Positions 52,364 to 60,361 of a stretch of DNA of 64,000 bases are shown one piece after another. The stretch's first letter is position 1. The number at the start of each line of letters is the position of its first letter. The translations under genes and the position numbers were made by a program. This stretch comes from Treponema sp. (GTDB lineage: Bacteria; Spirochaetota; Spirochaetia; Treponematales; Treponemataceae). Under the pieces are notes generated by a model. That model had not been told where the DNA came from. It saw nothing but the letters and a program-made list of their open reading frames with translations, and made no database searches. The stretch spans positions 124,001-188,000 of the forward strand of contig JAFUTH010000014.1 of the NCBI GenBank assembly GCA_017484285.1, given 5' to 3'.

Positions 52364-52597
52364 ATGGAAAAAGACCTGATTGAATACATTGCGAAATCAT
52401 TGGTCGATGATCCCAGTGCAGTCTCGGTAAATGAAACCGAAGGTGAGCGTGGTCCGGTTCTCGAACTTCGTGTAGCCCAGGGTGACATTGGTAAGGTAAT
52501 CGGCAAATATGGTCGAATTGCTAAAGCGTTGCGCACAGTATTGAGTGCATCAGCCAGTAGGGATGGCAAGCATTACAGTCTTGACATACTGGACTAA
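52364..52597 (+). CDS. khpA: KH-domain RNA-binding protein KhpA
   Basis: A 77-residue single KH-domain protein with the GKYG form of the GxxG loop near residue 50 (DIGKVIGKYGRIAKALRTVL). KhpA works with KhpB on RNA and affects cell elongation in Gram-positives. Position between rpsP and rimM matches Bacillus YlqC. GGAG before the ATG. Confidence 0.94.
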   Translation: MEKDLIEYIAKSLVDDPSAVSVNETEGERGPVLELRVAQGDIGKVIGKYGRIAKALRTVLSASASRDGKHYSLDILD

Positions 52598-52604
52598 TTG
52601 AACT

Positions 52605-53207
52605 GTGGAAAAATCTAATCAAAACGACGTTTTTATCGTTGGCTTCGTTCGCGGCTCACACGGCATTTCGGGCGAATTTAAAGTTGAAAGCACTTCTGGC
52701 GAATATGAGCATTTTTTGCAAATGAAAGAAGTCGCTTTGAGGAACGGTAATACGGGAGAGTCAAAATCTTTTCCTGTTGAATACGCGGAAGTCGGCGGCC
52801 GTGACTTGTATCTAAAACTTGCGGGAATCGACAGCCCAGAGCTTGCTCAAAAGTTCAACAAATGGGAAATCGTAGTTCCGCGCGAGAACGCTTGTCCTCT
52901 TGGCGAGAACGAGTGGTATATCGAAGACTTAAAAAATTGTGCTCTTGTTTACAAGGGCAACGACGGATTGGCAGAAAAATCTGCGCCCATACAGGTGGGT
53001 ACAATCACAGACGTAACGGAAGGCGGTTCTGGAAACCTCTTAGAGGTTTGTCTGGCCGAGGATTGTGATTGTCTTAGCGATGATGTCAAATTCGATTCCA
53101 ATGGCAAGGTTCGCACGGTCTATGTGCCGCTCAAGGATCAGTTCATCGGAACGGTTGATGTCAAAAACAAGATAATCCAGTTGATGCACCTCTGGATTCT
53201 GGAGTAA
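52605..53207 (+). CDS. rimM: Ribosome maturation factor RimM
   Basis: A 200-residue 16S-processing protein that binds S19. It has the N-terminal VGFVRGSHGISGEFKVEST and a PRC-barrel C-terminal domain with YVPLKDQFIGTVDVKNKII. GTG start 7 bp after khpA. A 20-30 residue loop rich in Asp/Glu and Cys near residue 155 is longer than usual. Its order in the operon confirms identity. Confidence 0.92.
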   Translation: MEKSNQNDVFIVGFVRGSHGISGEFKVESTSGEYEHFLQMKEVALRNGNTGESKSFPVEYAEVGGRDLYLKLAGIDSPELAQKFNKWEIVVPRENACPLGENEWYIEDLKNCALVYKGNDGLAEKSAPIQVGTITDVTEGGSGNLLEVCLAEDCDCLSDDVKFDSNGKVRTVYVPLKDQFIGTVDVKNKIIQLMHLWILE

Positions 53208-53211
53208 TTCC

Positions 53212-53982
53212 ATGAAATTTACCGTGCTGACCTTATTTCCTGAGATTCCGCGCGCTTTTTTTGAAGCCTCAATCATGGCGAAAGCGGTTGAAAAGGGAAT
53301 TATTGCCTACGATTTAGTGAATATCAGGGATTTTGCCTTTGATAAACACAAGACATGTGATGACAGGCCGTACGGAGGCGGTGCCGGTCAACTTTTGATG
53401 GCGGAACCTCTCGGGCGAGCGCTTGAAAGCGTAAAGGCCTACAAGAAGCATGTGATTTATGTCACACCTTCCGGAAAGCCGTTCACGCAAAAAAAAGCGC
53501 AGGAATTGAGTCAGAAAGAAGAAATCGTCCTTGTCTGCGGGCGGTATGAAGGTATCGACCAGCGGATTATCGACTTGTTCGTTGACGACGAACTCTCCAT
53601 TGGGGATTATGTCATGTCAAGCGGGGAACTTGCCGCAACGGTCATTGTTGATTCAGTGTACCGTTTGGTCGAGAATGTAATCACCCCCGAAAGTTTGGAC
53701 GAAGAAAGCTATTCTGACGGGCTTTTGGAATATCCGCAGTACACGCACCCGGCGTTGTATAAGGACATGGAAGTGCCCCCGGTTTTAACGAGCGGCAACC
53801 ATGAAGAAATCCGAAAGTGGCGGCTGAAAAAGCGGCTCCAAAAAACGCTCGCGAACCGACCCGATTTAATCGTGTCAGCGCGAATGCAGGGCTTGCTCAC
53901 TACAGAAGCCGAACAAATGATTGAGGAACTGACGGGCCAGGTTTCATTGAAGCGTACCCGCAGAAAAAACAGGAGAAAATAA
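53212..53982 (+). CDS. trmD: tRNA (guanine37-N1)-methyltransferase
   Basis: A 256-residue SPOUT methyltransferase making m1G37 to prevent frameshifting. It has [20 protein letters not shown] at the start, [14 protein letters not shown] near residue 53, [13 protein letters not shown] near 112, and [14 protein letters not shown] near 130, the SAM-binding knot. The C-terminus is basic. It follows rimM by 4 bp and precedes rplS by 2 bp. Confidence 0.96.
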   Translation: MKFTVLTLFPEIPRAFFEASIMAKAVEKGIIAYDLVNIRDFAFDKHKTCDDRPYGGGAGQLLMAEPLGRALESVKAYKKHVIYVTPSGKPFTQKKAQELSQKEEIVLVCGRYEGIDQRIIDLFVDDELSIGDYVMSSGELAATVIVDSVYRLVENVITPESLDEESYSDGLLEYPQYTHPALYKDMEVPPVLTSGNHEEIRKWRLKKRLQKTLANRPDLIVSARMQGLLTTEAEQMIEELTGQVSLKRTRRKNRRK

Positions 53983-53984
53983 CA

Positions 53985-54458
53985 ATGGATCTTATCAGAA
54001 CTATTGAAGCACAGCAGGAAGACGAAACTTCCCTCAACTTCCGAGTTGGTGACACAGTAAAAGTCCACTTCGAGATTATCGAAGGCAAAACAAAGCGAAT
54101 CCAGATTTTTGAAGGTCTCGTTATCGCAATCAAAAACAGCGGTGTCCGCAAGACATTCACTGTCCGCAAGATTTCTTACGGCGTTGGTGTTGAGCGAATC
54201 TTCCCAGTTTACAGCCCGCGCGTTGTAAATGTCGAAATCGTTCGCCCAGGCAAAGTCCGCCGCGCTAAGCTCTACTATGTCCGCGACAAGATTGGTAAGG
54301 CTGCAAAAGTCAAAGAGCTTATCGGTCAGCCAGCTGTCGAATACCTCAAATGGTCTCGCGACCTCTCAAAAGCAGCTGCTGAAAAAGAAGCCGCGCTCAA
54401 AGCAGAGGTTAAAGCTGAGGAAGCCGCAGAACACGCAAACGCACCAGCAAAAAAATAA
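53985..54458 (+). CDS. rplS: 50S ribosomal protein L19 with extended C-terminus
   Basis: The first ~115 of 157 residues are L19 ([20 protein letters not shown], then [19 protein letters not shown]). The last ~40, rich in Ala, Lys and Glu ([20 protein letters not shown]), form a probable helix not found in ordinary L19. The extension would project from the intersubunit side of the 50S subunit. The gene ends the ribosomal operon, followed by a CACAGAT palindrome. Confidence 0.94.
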   Translation: MDLIRTIEAQQEDETSLNFRVGDTVKVHFEIIEGKTKRIQIFEGLVIAIKNSGVRKTFTVRKISYGVGVERIFPVYSPRVVNVEIVRPGKVRRAKLYYVRDKIGKAAKVKELIGQPAVEYLKWSRDLSKAAAEKEAALKAEVKAEEAAEHANAPAKK

Positions 54459-54478
54459 GCTGAACATTGCGTGATACT

Positions 54479-54603
54479 ATCCACAGATAGGCACAGATGT
54501 ACACAGATTAAAGTTTTGTATTACGAGATTCTTTCGTTTTTAAGTGAACGGCTTTCGTACATGAAAATACCTAATCTGTGATAATCTGTGTGAATCTGTG
54601 GAT
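54479..54603. repeat. CACAGAT palindromic repeat, full copy
   Basis: Arms 54479-54510 and 54572-54603 are 32 bp each, with three CACAGAT units at exact 10-bp steps and mutual pairing. The centre has an inner pair (GAAAG/CTTTC class). It lies between rplS and the YlqG-like gene, and its T-rich end is close to that gene's ATG. Confidence 0.85.
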
Positions 54604-54622
54604 TTTTTTTGCTTATTTATCG

Positions 54623-55726
54623 ATGAATGCTGTTCGTGTTATACAAGGTCAAGTTTCTCAAAATGTGCGCGCTTCTGCTGTGGTGCGAAACGGCTCGGTT
54701 GTGACGGCGCGGGTGGTTTCGCAGAATGGAAATGGCTCGTACACGGTTTCGCTTGCGGGGCAGATGATTGAAGTGCGCTCGAAAGTGCCGCTTCAAAAAG
54801 GGCAGGTTTTTCAGGCAAAAGTCGCTATATCTGGAAATCAGCTTTTTCTTTCGCTTGTTTCGGAAGCAAAGAATGCGGGCGAGCTTGTGCAAAAACTTCC
54901 CGTTCAGAATCAAAATCTTTCCCCACTGGTGCAGAATTTTCTTTCTTCACTGGGGTTTGAGCCAAATCTTGATTCTTTTAAAATCGTACAGTTTATGCAG
55001 CAGCTTGGTATGAAATTCGATGTTGAGTCGGCAAAAAAAGCCCTGAATCAGTCTAAAAAAGATGGCACGGTACGCCAAGAAAAAGCGCAAATCTCGCTCT
55101 TGCTTGAAGAAAAAGGAATTGCGGCGAGTGACGAGCGCGTTTCGGCGATAGTGGGAAACGGAAAGCGGAAAAATGAAAATGGAAAAAGAAAGAAGGAAGA
55201 GAGAAATGGGCAGTTAGCAGTTAGCAGGGAGCAGGGAGCAGTTGATGACGGATTCTCTGTGCCCTCTGTGCTCTCCGTGAGAAACTTCTTCGATTCCGTT
55301 GATTCGGCTTCGCGCTCGCATGAGGTGGGGATTCTTTCGGCGTTTAACACGGTTTTGTCGGCGAGGGGGAAAAATCCGCCGCTTAATCACTGGCTTTTGC
55401 TTCCGTTTGAGTGGAATTTTCAGAATTATGAGGGAAATATCCGTCTTTTGTTTGATTCAGAACTTAAAAATATTCAAAAAGCAGTAATCGATGTGAAAAA
55501 TTCTGCAAATCAGCATACATTCTTGCTTGGTTTTGAGAAAAATCAGCTTTCGGCGGTAAAATTTGCGACAAGTCTTGCCGTTTCACCTGATGCAAAAAAT
55601 CGGCTTTCACAGCTTCTTCTCTCAAATTTTAATCGGAAAATCAGCGTGGAGCAGGTGGATTTTGATTCTGTGCAAGGATTTTGCGCTGATGATGAAGTTT
55701 TCGCGCAGGTGCAGGGGGTGGTGTAA
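54623..55726 (+). CDS. YlqG-like flagellar hook-length-control-type protein
   Basis: A 367-residue protein. Residues 1-85 form a small strand-rich domain (VRASAVVRNGSVVTARVVSQ). The C-terminal part (WLLLPFEWNFQNYEGNIRLLF and on) resembles the FliK C-terminal domain. Bacillus YlqG-YlqH occupy the same place after rplS, which supports identity. Residues about 178-222 (GNGKRKNENGKRKKEERNGQ through VLSVRNFF) are coded by repeat-type DNA and look like inserted low-complexity sequence. The start was chosen at ATG 54623, after the palindrome. Its partner gene starts right after the stop. Confidence 0.65.
   Translation: MNAVRVIQGQVSQNVRASAVVRNGSVVTARVVSQNGNGSYTVSLAGQMIEVRSKVPLQKGQVFQAKVAISGNQLFLSLVSEAKNAGELVQKLPVQNQNLSPLVQNFLSSLGFEPNLDSFKIVQFMQQLGMKFDVESAKKALNQSKKDGTVRQEKAQISLLLEEKGIAASDERVSAIVGNGKRKNENGKRKKEERNGQLAVSREQGAVDDGFSVPSVLSVRNFFDSVDSASRSHEVGILSAFNTVLSARGKNPPLNHWLLLPFEWNFQNYEGNIRLLFDSELKNIQKAVIDVKNSANQHTFLLGFEKNQLSAVKFATSLAVSPDAKNRLSQLLLSNFNRKISVEQVDFDSVQGFCADDEVFAQVQGVV
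55154..55290. repeat. Repeat-type DNA inside the YlqG-like gene
   Basis: 55154-55200 is a GGAAAAATGAAAATGG-type purine repeat, 55209-55245 an AGTTAGCAGTTAGC-type repeat, and 55250-55282 a CTCTGTGCCCTCTGTGCTC-type repeat. All are in frame. Confidence 0.6.
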
Positions 55727-55990
55727 GTGAAAGACGAGATTTTTTCTGCTGTCGCGCTCCGTTACCCTGAGTGGGCGGACGCTCCCTACATTTCGGCGAA
55801 GGCGAAGGGCAGCGTGGCGGAACGGCTCGTTAAAATCGCTGAGGAACATGATGTGCCTGTGGTCGAAAATGCGGAGATGGCGAACGTGCTTTCCTTGCAG
55901 AGTGTGGGAAGTTTTATTCCCGAAGAAACATATTCTGCAATCGCAACGATATTTGCCTTCATTATGGACTTGGAAAAAGCGCGCAGTTGA
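55727..55990 (+). CDS. FlhB C-terminal-domain-like protein (YlqH/FlhX type)
   Basis: An 86-residue protein equivalent to the cytosolic C-terminal domain of FlhB, the type III export switch. It contains LRYPEWADAPYISAKAKGSV and VPVVENAEMANVL, as in FlhB after its cleavage site, but no NPTH cleavage motif. Free-standing copies can support FlhB function in some bacteria. The GTG start directly follows the YlqG-like stop, and the pairing matches Bacillus ylqG-ylqH. Confidence 0.85.
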   Translation: MKDEIFSAVALRYPEWADAPYISAKAKGSVAERLVKIAEEHDVPVVENAEMANVLSLQSVGSFIPEETYSAIATIFAFIMDLEKARS

Positions 55991-56028
55991 ATTATAATAA
56001 CTAATATCGAGGAGAGTGGGAGACTAGC

Positions 56029-56289
56029 ATGGCTGAAAAAAAATTCAATAAAATTGATGCCCATGAAATCAAAGTTGGAATGCGTTTTTCCGCTCCCGTT
56101 TTTTTTGATGACGGCGACTCGATGTTCCTTGCTGAGGAAAAATCCATCAAAAATTACCATATCGATGCCATTCAGCGTTGGAATATCAGTTATCTGCTCA
56201 CGTATGGACATTTAATTTCTGACAGCAAGAATCCTGCCCCCGAATCGATTTATCTGCTTGAAGATTTAGAAGAAGTCGAAGAATTATAA
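56029..56289 (+). CDS. Small conserved treponemal protein, unknown function
   Basis: An 86-residue acidic soluble protein with no signal or membrane segment. KFNKIDAHEIKVGMRFSAPV resembles the small N-terminal strand domain found before HD-GYP domains. The rest (EEKSIKNYHIDAIQRW) fits that fold, but no HD-GYP domain follows. A role in the flagellar or signalling context is only a guess from position. GGGAG precedes the ATG. Confidence 0.7.
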   Translation: MAEKKFNKIDAHEIKVGMRFSAPVFFDDGDSMFLAEEKSIKNYHIDAIQRWNISYLLTYGHLISDSKNPAPESIYLLEDLEEVEEL

Positions 56290-56312
56290 AAGGAACGCAA
56301 AACGTACGAATT

Positions 56313-56702
56313 TTGAACACGGGAACTGCTAAAAAACGCCCCTCGACTAAAAATCGTGGTGATTATGGTGAAGAAAAGGCGTGTTTGTATTTAAAAGCGA
56401 ATGATTATGCAATAATCGAGCGGAATTTTCGGACACGCGTTGGAGAAATTGATATAATTGCGAAACAAGGTGAGATTCTTGTTTTTGTAGAGGTCAAAAC
56501 GCTTCCTAGTGGAAACGCAGAGACACTTGCGCACGAATTAGATGCAAGAAAGCAGCGAAAAATTGTCAAAACGGCTAATTTTTTTCTGCTAAAACATCGA
56601 GAATATAATAGCAGCAAAATCAGATTTGATGTCATTGTTATCGACATGCCTGGTTTGTGTCCTGTGTACCATATTCAAGATGCTTTTTCGGAGTTTTTAT
56701 GA
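56313..56702 (+). CDS. UPF0102/YraN family protein
   Basis: A 129-residue restriction-endonuclease-like-fold protein. GDYGEEKACLYLKANDY, then VGEIDIIAK and LVFVEVKT carry the Glu/Asp/ExK residues of that fold. Function is unproven; links to DNA repair or transformation have been suggested. The start is probably TTG at 56313, the only plausible codon, although the AAAGGA site lies farther upstream than usual. The stop overlaps the next start (ATGA). Confidence 0.85.
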   Translation: MNTGTAKKRPSTKNRGDYGEEKACLYLKANDYAIIERNFRTRVGEIDIIAKQGEILVFVEVKTLPSGNAETLAHELDARKQRKIVKTANFFLLKHREYNSSKIRFDVIVIDMPGLCPVYHIQDAFSEFL

Positions 56703-56887
56703 CTTCTTCTACTAAATCTGTCGTGTTAAACGGAACATTCTCACCACGCGTAATGGAATTGCGAAAAAAAATTCACGATGCTGAATATGTTGATTTTGCA
56801 GTTCAAAGAATCGCGCAAGTCTTAAGTAGAAAGATTGTAGAAGACAGCGAGCAGCAATCTATGAGGAGAAGGCATGAGTCGAAGTGA
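56699..56887 (+). CDS. Small unknown protein in the yraN operon
   Basis: A 62-residue basic protein. It overlaps yraN by 4 bp and the next gene by 14 bp, has CGGAG before its ATG, and shows one amphipathic helix (SPRVMELRKKIHDAEYVDFA). The tail is Arg/Lys-rich. The tight overlaps make it a real gene, but I do not recognise the family. Confidence 0.7.
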   Translation: MTSSTKSVVLNGTFSPRVMELRKKIHDAEYVDFAVQRIAQVLSRKIVEDSEQQSMRRRHESK

Positions 56888-57425
56888 CCGACGACGCGGT
56901 GGACGAAATCGAAGTTACCGTGAAGGCAATGCAAACGAAAAAAACGAGCGCTGCAAGAATCAGGATAGCCGCCATTCTGAGCGTTCTGAGCGAAAAAATC
57001 AGCATGAAACGAGGGGAAGTGGCGCATATGAGCGAAGGCAGGAACGTCGCCATTTATTGAATTCTGTCAGTCCAAAAGAAATCGAAGAAAGCAAAATTGC
57101 AATTCGTGCATTTAAAGAGCATGTTGTTACGTGTGAATTATGTGGCGAGCCTATAAGTGATATTGCGAGTGCAATTTCAAATCGCGGAAGCGAGAATCCA
57201 GTGCATTTTGATTGCGTTCTAAATAAAATCATTGAACAAGAAAAAATTACGCCTTCGGAGAAAGTCGCATATATCGGTCAGGGAAGATTCGCGGTACTTT
57301 CTTTTGAGAATCCGCATGACCAAAAGCATTTCTCAATCAAGCGGACGATTGAATGGGAAGCCCGCGACGCTGAACGTGGTGCATGGCGTGACGAAATGGC
57401 GGGTCTTTTCAGCCAGGTCAAATAA
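56874..57425 (+). CDS. Unknown protein with Cys/His metal-type cluster
   Basis: A 183-residue protein. The first ~60 residues are strongly charged and disordered-looking (Arg/Ser/Glu-rich). The rest is folded and contains CELCGEPI near residue 88 with HFDC near 117, a CxxC plus HxxC pattern suited to binding one zinc. Not recognised as a named family. GGAG before the ATG. The gene ends the operon at a clear terminator. RNA or DNA binding is possible but unproven. Confidence 0.75.
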   Translation: MSRSDRRRGGRNRSYREGNANEKNERCKNQDSRHSERSERKNQHETRGSGAYERRQERRHLLNSVSPKEIEESKIAIRAFKEHVVTCELCGEPISDIASAISNRGSENPVHFDCVLNKIIEQEKITPSEKVAYIGQGRFAVLSFENPHDQKHFSIKRTIEWEARDAERGAWRDEMAGLFSQVK

Positions 57426-57429
57426 AACA

Positions 57430-57460
57430 AAAAACGCTTTCTGATTTAGAAAGCGTTTTT
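57430..57460. terminator. Bidirectional terminator between the operon and tatD
   Basis: 12-bp arms AAAAACGCTTTC and GAAAGCGTTTTT around TGATTTA. A on the left and T on the right let it serve both convergent genes. Confidence 0.9.
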
Positions 57461-57465
57461 TTATG

Positions 57466-58329
57466 CTAGAGTTTGAACAAGTGGCGGATATTTTTATCCA
57501 CAAGCACACTCAGCTCGCTCGACATAATTCCGCGGGCTTGCGCCACAAAATGATAGCAGTGCTCGATTAAAACGGGCGTATTCGTCTGCCCACGGAACGG
57601 CACGGGAGCGAGATACGGCGAATCGGTTTCCATAAGAATGCGGTCGTCGGGCACGAAGCGGAGCAGTTCCGTCATTTCGTCCATTTTTGTCTTTTTGGTA
57701 TAAGTGGTCGCCCCGCCGAACGCAATGTACCAGCCCAAATCTAAAAATTGCAGAGCTTCTTCTTTTCCGTACGAATAGCAGTGAATGATTCCATTGTGAT
57801 AGCCCATGTTTTTAATGCAGTCAATTGTGTCAGAAAAGGCATCTCGGCTATGCACCACGACGGGAAGATTCATTTTTCGCGCAAGTTCAATCTGCATTTG
57901 GAACAATTCGCGCTCCCCCTCATACACGCTTTGGTCAAAATCGCTCTCGCACCGCCCGTCAACGCCGCTCGGATTCCAGTGATGGTCAAGCCCGCACTCA
58001 CCGATTGCAACGAGATGAGATTTATCTACAAAAGCTTCGATTGAATCTTCAAGTTTTTTCATCGCCTCAACGCGATTTTTGATTTCATCGACATCTGGCC
58101 AGATTCCCGCGCTGTAATAAAGCATTTCGTCCGCCGCACCGCGTACGCTCTCAGGCAATTTCGCGACCGTTTCTTGAATCTGCACATGACGGCGGAGCAA
58201 ATCGTCACTCCGCGTGCCAATATCCAAACCAAAGAACATATTCCGCTCGGCGAGTTGCGTTAAAATCTCGCCCCCGTCCAAGCCGCGCTCGATTAAATGA
58301 TGAAAATGAAAATGCGTATCACTGAACAT
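57466..58329 (-). CDS. tatD: TatD-family metal-dependent hydrolase
   Basis: A 287-residue TIM-barrel hydrolase related to TatD DNases. Motifs: FSDTHFHF at the start, AIGECGLDHHW near residue 107, VVHSRDAF near 160, HCYSYGKEEALQFL near 183 and METDSPYLAPVPFRG near 235. It probably acts as a nuclease on damaged DNA or peptidyl-tRNA. It has a leaderless-type promoter, TAGAAT six bases before ATG. Confidence 0.9.
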   Translation of the reverse strand: MFSDTHFHFHHLIERGLDGGEILTQLAERNMFFGLDIGTRSDDLLRRHVQIQETVAKLPESVRGAADEMLYYSAGIWPDVDEIKNRVEAMKKLEDSIEAFVDKSHLVAIGECGLDHHWNPSGVDGRCESDFDQSVYEGERELFQMQIELARKMNLPVVVHSRDAFSDTIDCIKNMGYHNGIIHCYSYGKEEALQFLDLGWYIAFGGATTYTKKTKMDEMTELLRFVPDDRILMETDSPYLAPVPFRGQTNTPVLIEHCYHFVAQARGIMSSELSVLVDKNIRHLFKL

Positions 58330-58335
58330 GCGGAT

Positions 58336-58341
58336 ATTCTA
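58336..58341 (-). promoter_or_regulatory. Leaderless-type -10 of tatD
   Basis: TAGAAT on the minus strand, six bases before the ATG at 58329. No ribosome-binding site. Confidence 0.6.
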
Positions 58342-58391
58342 GCGGATTTGAAGGGAATTTGCAAAAGTCAGAGAAAACCGCCGATTCAATC

Positions 58392-58421
58392 TTGAAAACA
58401 AGCCGATTCTTGTGATATACT
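58392..58421 (+). promoter_or_regulatory. Promoter of tRNA-Leu(UAA)
   Basis: TTGAAA at 58392-58397 and TATACT at 58416-58421 with 18-bp spacing; the tRNA starts 22 bp downstream. Confidence 0.7.
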
Positions 58422-58442
58422 CAGTGCGTTGTTTACAACGAT

Positions 58443-58530
58443 GCCAGGATGGTGGAATAGGTAGACACAAGGGACTTAAAATCCCTCGACAGCTAATACC
58501 GTCGTGCCGGTTCGATTCCGGTTCCTGGCA
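58443..58530 (+). tRNA. tRNA-Leu(UAA)
   Basis: 88 nt with a long variable arm. Acceptor GCCAGGA pairs with TCCTGGC; the anticodon stem AGGGA/TCCCT with loop CTTAAAA gives TAA. Discriminator A; CCA is not encoded. Confidence 0.95.
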
Positions 58531-58534
58531 AAAA

Positions 58535-58570
58535 AAAGCACTTCGCCAAGCGGTGAAGTGCTTTTTTTAT
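58535..58570. terminator. Bidirectional terminator, tRNA-Leu/pgi
   Basis: AGCACTTC and GAAGTGCT arms with a GCC/CGG extension, A-run on the left and T-run on the right. Serves both converging units. Confidence 0.88.
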
Positions 58571-58580
58571 GCTGTTTTCG

Positions 58581-60167
58581 TTAGAGCTCTAAAAGCTCCG
58601 TGTAGCTCTTCAACGCACCCGTTGCCTGCCCTGAAAGAACGGTTTTTGCGAGTTTCTTTCCGAGCTGGACGCCTTCCTGATCGAAGCTGTTGATGTTCCA
58701 CACGAAGCCCTGGAACATGACTTTGTTCTCGTAGTGGGCGAGGAGCGCACCGAGAGAAGACGGTGTGAGCTGTTTTCCGTAGATGAGGCTGCTTGGTCGC
58801 TCTCCCGCGAATGTTTTGTTCGGGTCAGAGTCATCTTTACCGCACGCGAAAGCTACAATCTGCGCCGTGACATTTGCGCCGAGTTTTTTCTGGCTCGTTG
58901 ACTCTTCGATGACCACATCACAGCCCGCCTGATTTTCTTTGAATGCGATGAACTGGAGCGGCACGATGTCCGTTCCCTGATGAAGAAGCTGATAGAATGA
59001 GTGCTGACCGTTTGTGCCCGGCTCGCCGAAGATGACAGGACCGGTGATATAGTCGAGCTTGTCGCCGAAGCGGTTCACGCTCTTTCCGTTTGATTCCATG
59101 TCGAGCTGCTGCAAGTGCGCAGGGAAGCGAGAGAGTGCCTGTGAGTAGGGAAGAACCGCTGTTGCAGGATAGCCCTGTACATTTCGCTCGTACACGCCGA
59201 TGAGCGCGTCAAGCATCGCCGGGTTTTTGAGCAAATCCGTGTTTGTGGCGAGTTTGTCTTCTTCTGCCGCGCCTTTAAGGAAGTCGTCAAAGACCTGTGC
59301 GCCGAACGCGAGCGAGAGCACTGCCCCGCCGACTCCAGAAGTTGAAGAGTAGCGGCCGCCGATGTAGTCGTCCATGTAGAACGCTTCGAGATAGTCAGGG
59401 TTGTGCGCGAGCGGAGAAGTCTCAGAAGTGACGGCAATCATGTGATTTGACGGATTCAAGCCCGCTTTTTTGAGCGCGTCCTTTACGAATGATTCGTTGG
59501 TGAGCGTTTCGAGCGTGGTTCCTGATTTTGAAACCAAGATGAAGATTGCGTGAGCGAGGTCGGTTGAAGCGAGCACTGCCGCCGCGTCGTCGGGGTCAAC
59601 ATTCGAGATGAATTTCGCTTCCATTTTGAAGGTTTTGTTTGCCTTTGCCCAGTTTTCGAGAGCCAAGTACATTGCACGAGGACCTAAATCCGAGCCGCCG
59701 ATACCAATCTGAACGACGGTGGTGAATTTTTCGCCCTTTGCGTTTACGATTTTGCCCGAGTGGACTTTTTCTGCGAATTCAGCGATTCGTTTTTGCTCTT
59801 TAAGGTAGAATTCGCGCTTGTTCGTGCCGTCAGCGTTCACGGCATTTCCGAGCTGGCCGCGGCAGAGGTGGTGCAGGACCATGCGTTTTTCGCCCGTATT
59901 GATGACTTCGCCGTTGTAAGTCGCCGCGAATTTTTCGGTGAGCTGGGCTTCGGCGGCGAGTTCTTTGAGGACTACGAGCACCTTTTCGTCAACCTGCTTT
60001 GCCGCGTAGTTGTAGGTAAGACCCGCGCCCATCGGAACGCTGTAGTTTTTTACACGGTCGGCTGCCGTGCTTGCAGAGAGAGCCGCCTTGACGCTGACCG
60101 CGCCTTTGAGCGACTGAAGTTTTTTGTAAGAAGAAAGTTTGTCCAAATTTTCCCAAGTGATAGCCAT
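58581..60167 (-). CDS. pgi: Glucose-6-phosphate isomerase
   Basis: A 528-residue glycolytic isomerase (glucose 6-phosphate to fructose 6-phosphate). It has QIGIGGSDLGPRAMYLAL near residue 153, SKSGTTLETLTNE near 213, GGRYSSTSGVGG near 273, and a C-terminal FVWNINSFDQEGVQLGKKLA near 495 that carries the active-site Lys. AGAGG precedes the ATG. A palindromic mosaic element occupies its upstream region. Confidence 0.96.
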   Translation of the reverse strand: MAITWENLDKLSSYKKLQSLKGAVSVKAALSASTAADRVKNYSVPMGAGLTYNYAAKQVDEKVLVVLKELAAEAQLTEKFAATYNGEVINTGEKRMVLHHLCRGQLGNAVNADGTNKREFYLKEQKRIAEFAEKVHSGKIVNAKGEKFTTVVQIGIGGSDLGPRAMYLALENWAKANKTFKMEAKFISNVDPDDAAAVLASTDLAHAIFILVSKSGTTLETLTNESFVKDALKKAGLNPSNHMIAVTSETSPLAHNPDYLEAFYMDDYIGGRYSSTSGVGGAVLSLAFGAQVFDDFLKGAAEEDKLATNTDLLKNPAMLDALIGVYERNVQGYPATAVLPYSQALSRFPAHLQQLDMESNGKSVNRFGDKLDYITGPVIFGEPGTNGQHSFYQLLHQGTDIVPLQFIAFKENQAGCDVVIEESTSQKKLGANVTAQIVAFACGKDDSDPNKTFAGERPSSLIYGKQLTPSSLGALLAHYENKVMFQGFVWNINSFDQEGVQLGKKLAKTVLSGQATGALKSYTELLEL

Positions 60168-60242
60168 AATTGCCTCTTTTTATGAAAATAAGATGAAAAT
60201 AGTGTACCATGAAATAAGAGACTTTGGAAGAAAAAAAGAGCA

Positions 60243-60356
60243 CGAGAGAAAAAGAAACCGTGCGGAAAAATCACAGATTTTTCCGAGACTCGCTCAAAAG
60301 TCGTCTCACGACTTTTGCCGGCTGCGCCGTCGCTCACTAGGTTGCGTTTTCTCTCG
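60243..60356. repeat. Palindromic mosaic element upstream of pgi
   Basis: Outer arms CGAGAGAAAA (60243-60252) and TTTTCTCTCG (60347-60356) enclose three hairpins: 9-bp arms with an ACA loop at 60264-60284, 9-bp arms with a CTC loop at 60296-60316, and a GCCGGC-tgc-GCCGTC hairpin. It lies between pgi and sufU, both on the minus strand, near the sufU stop. Confidence 0.75.
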
Positions 60357-60361
60357 TTGTG

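Noticed and set aside
54479..54603. CRISPR-like array
   Set aside because: The repeated units are 7-10 bp in a palindrome with no spacers or direct long repeats.
56313..56315. A possible error in the YraN start (TTG with distant ribosome-binding site)
   Set aside because: No better in-frame ATG or GTG exists before the conserved region, so the TTG start was kept.
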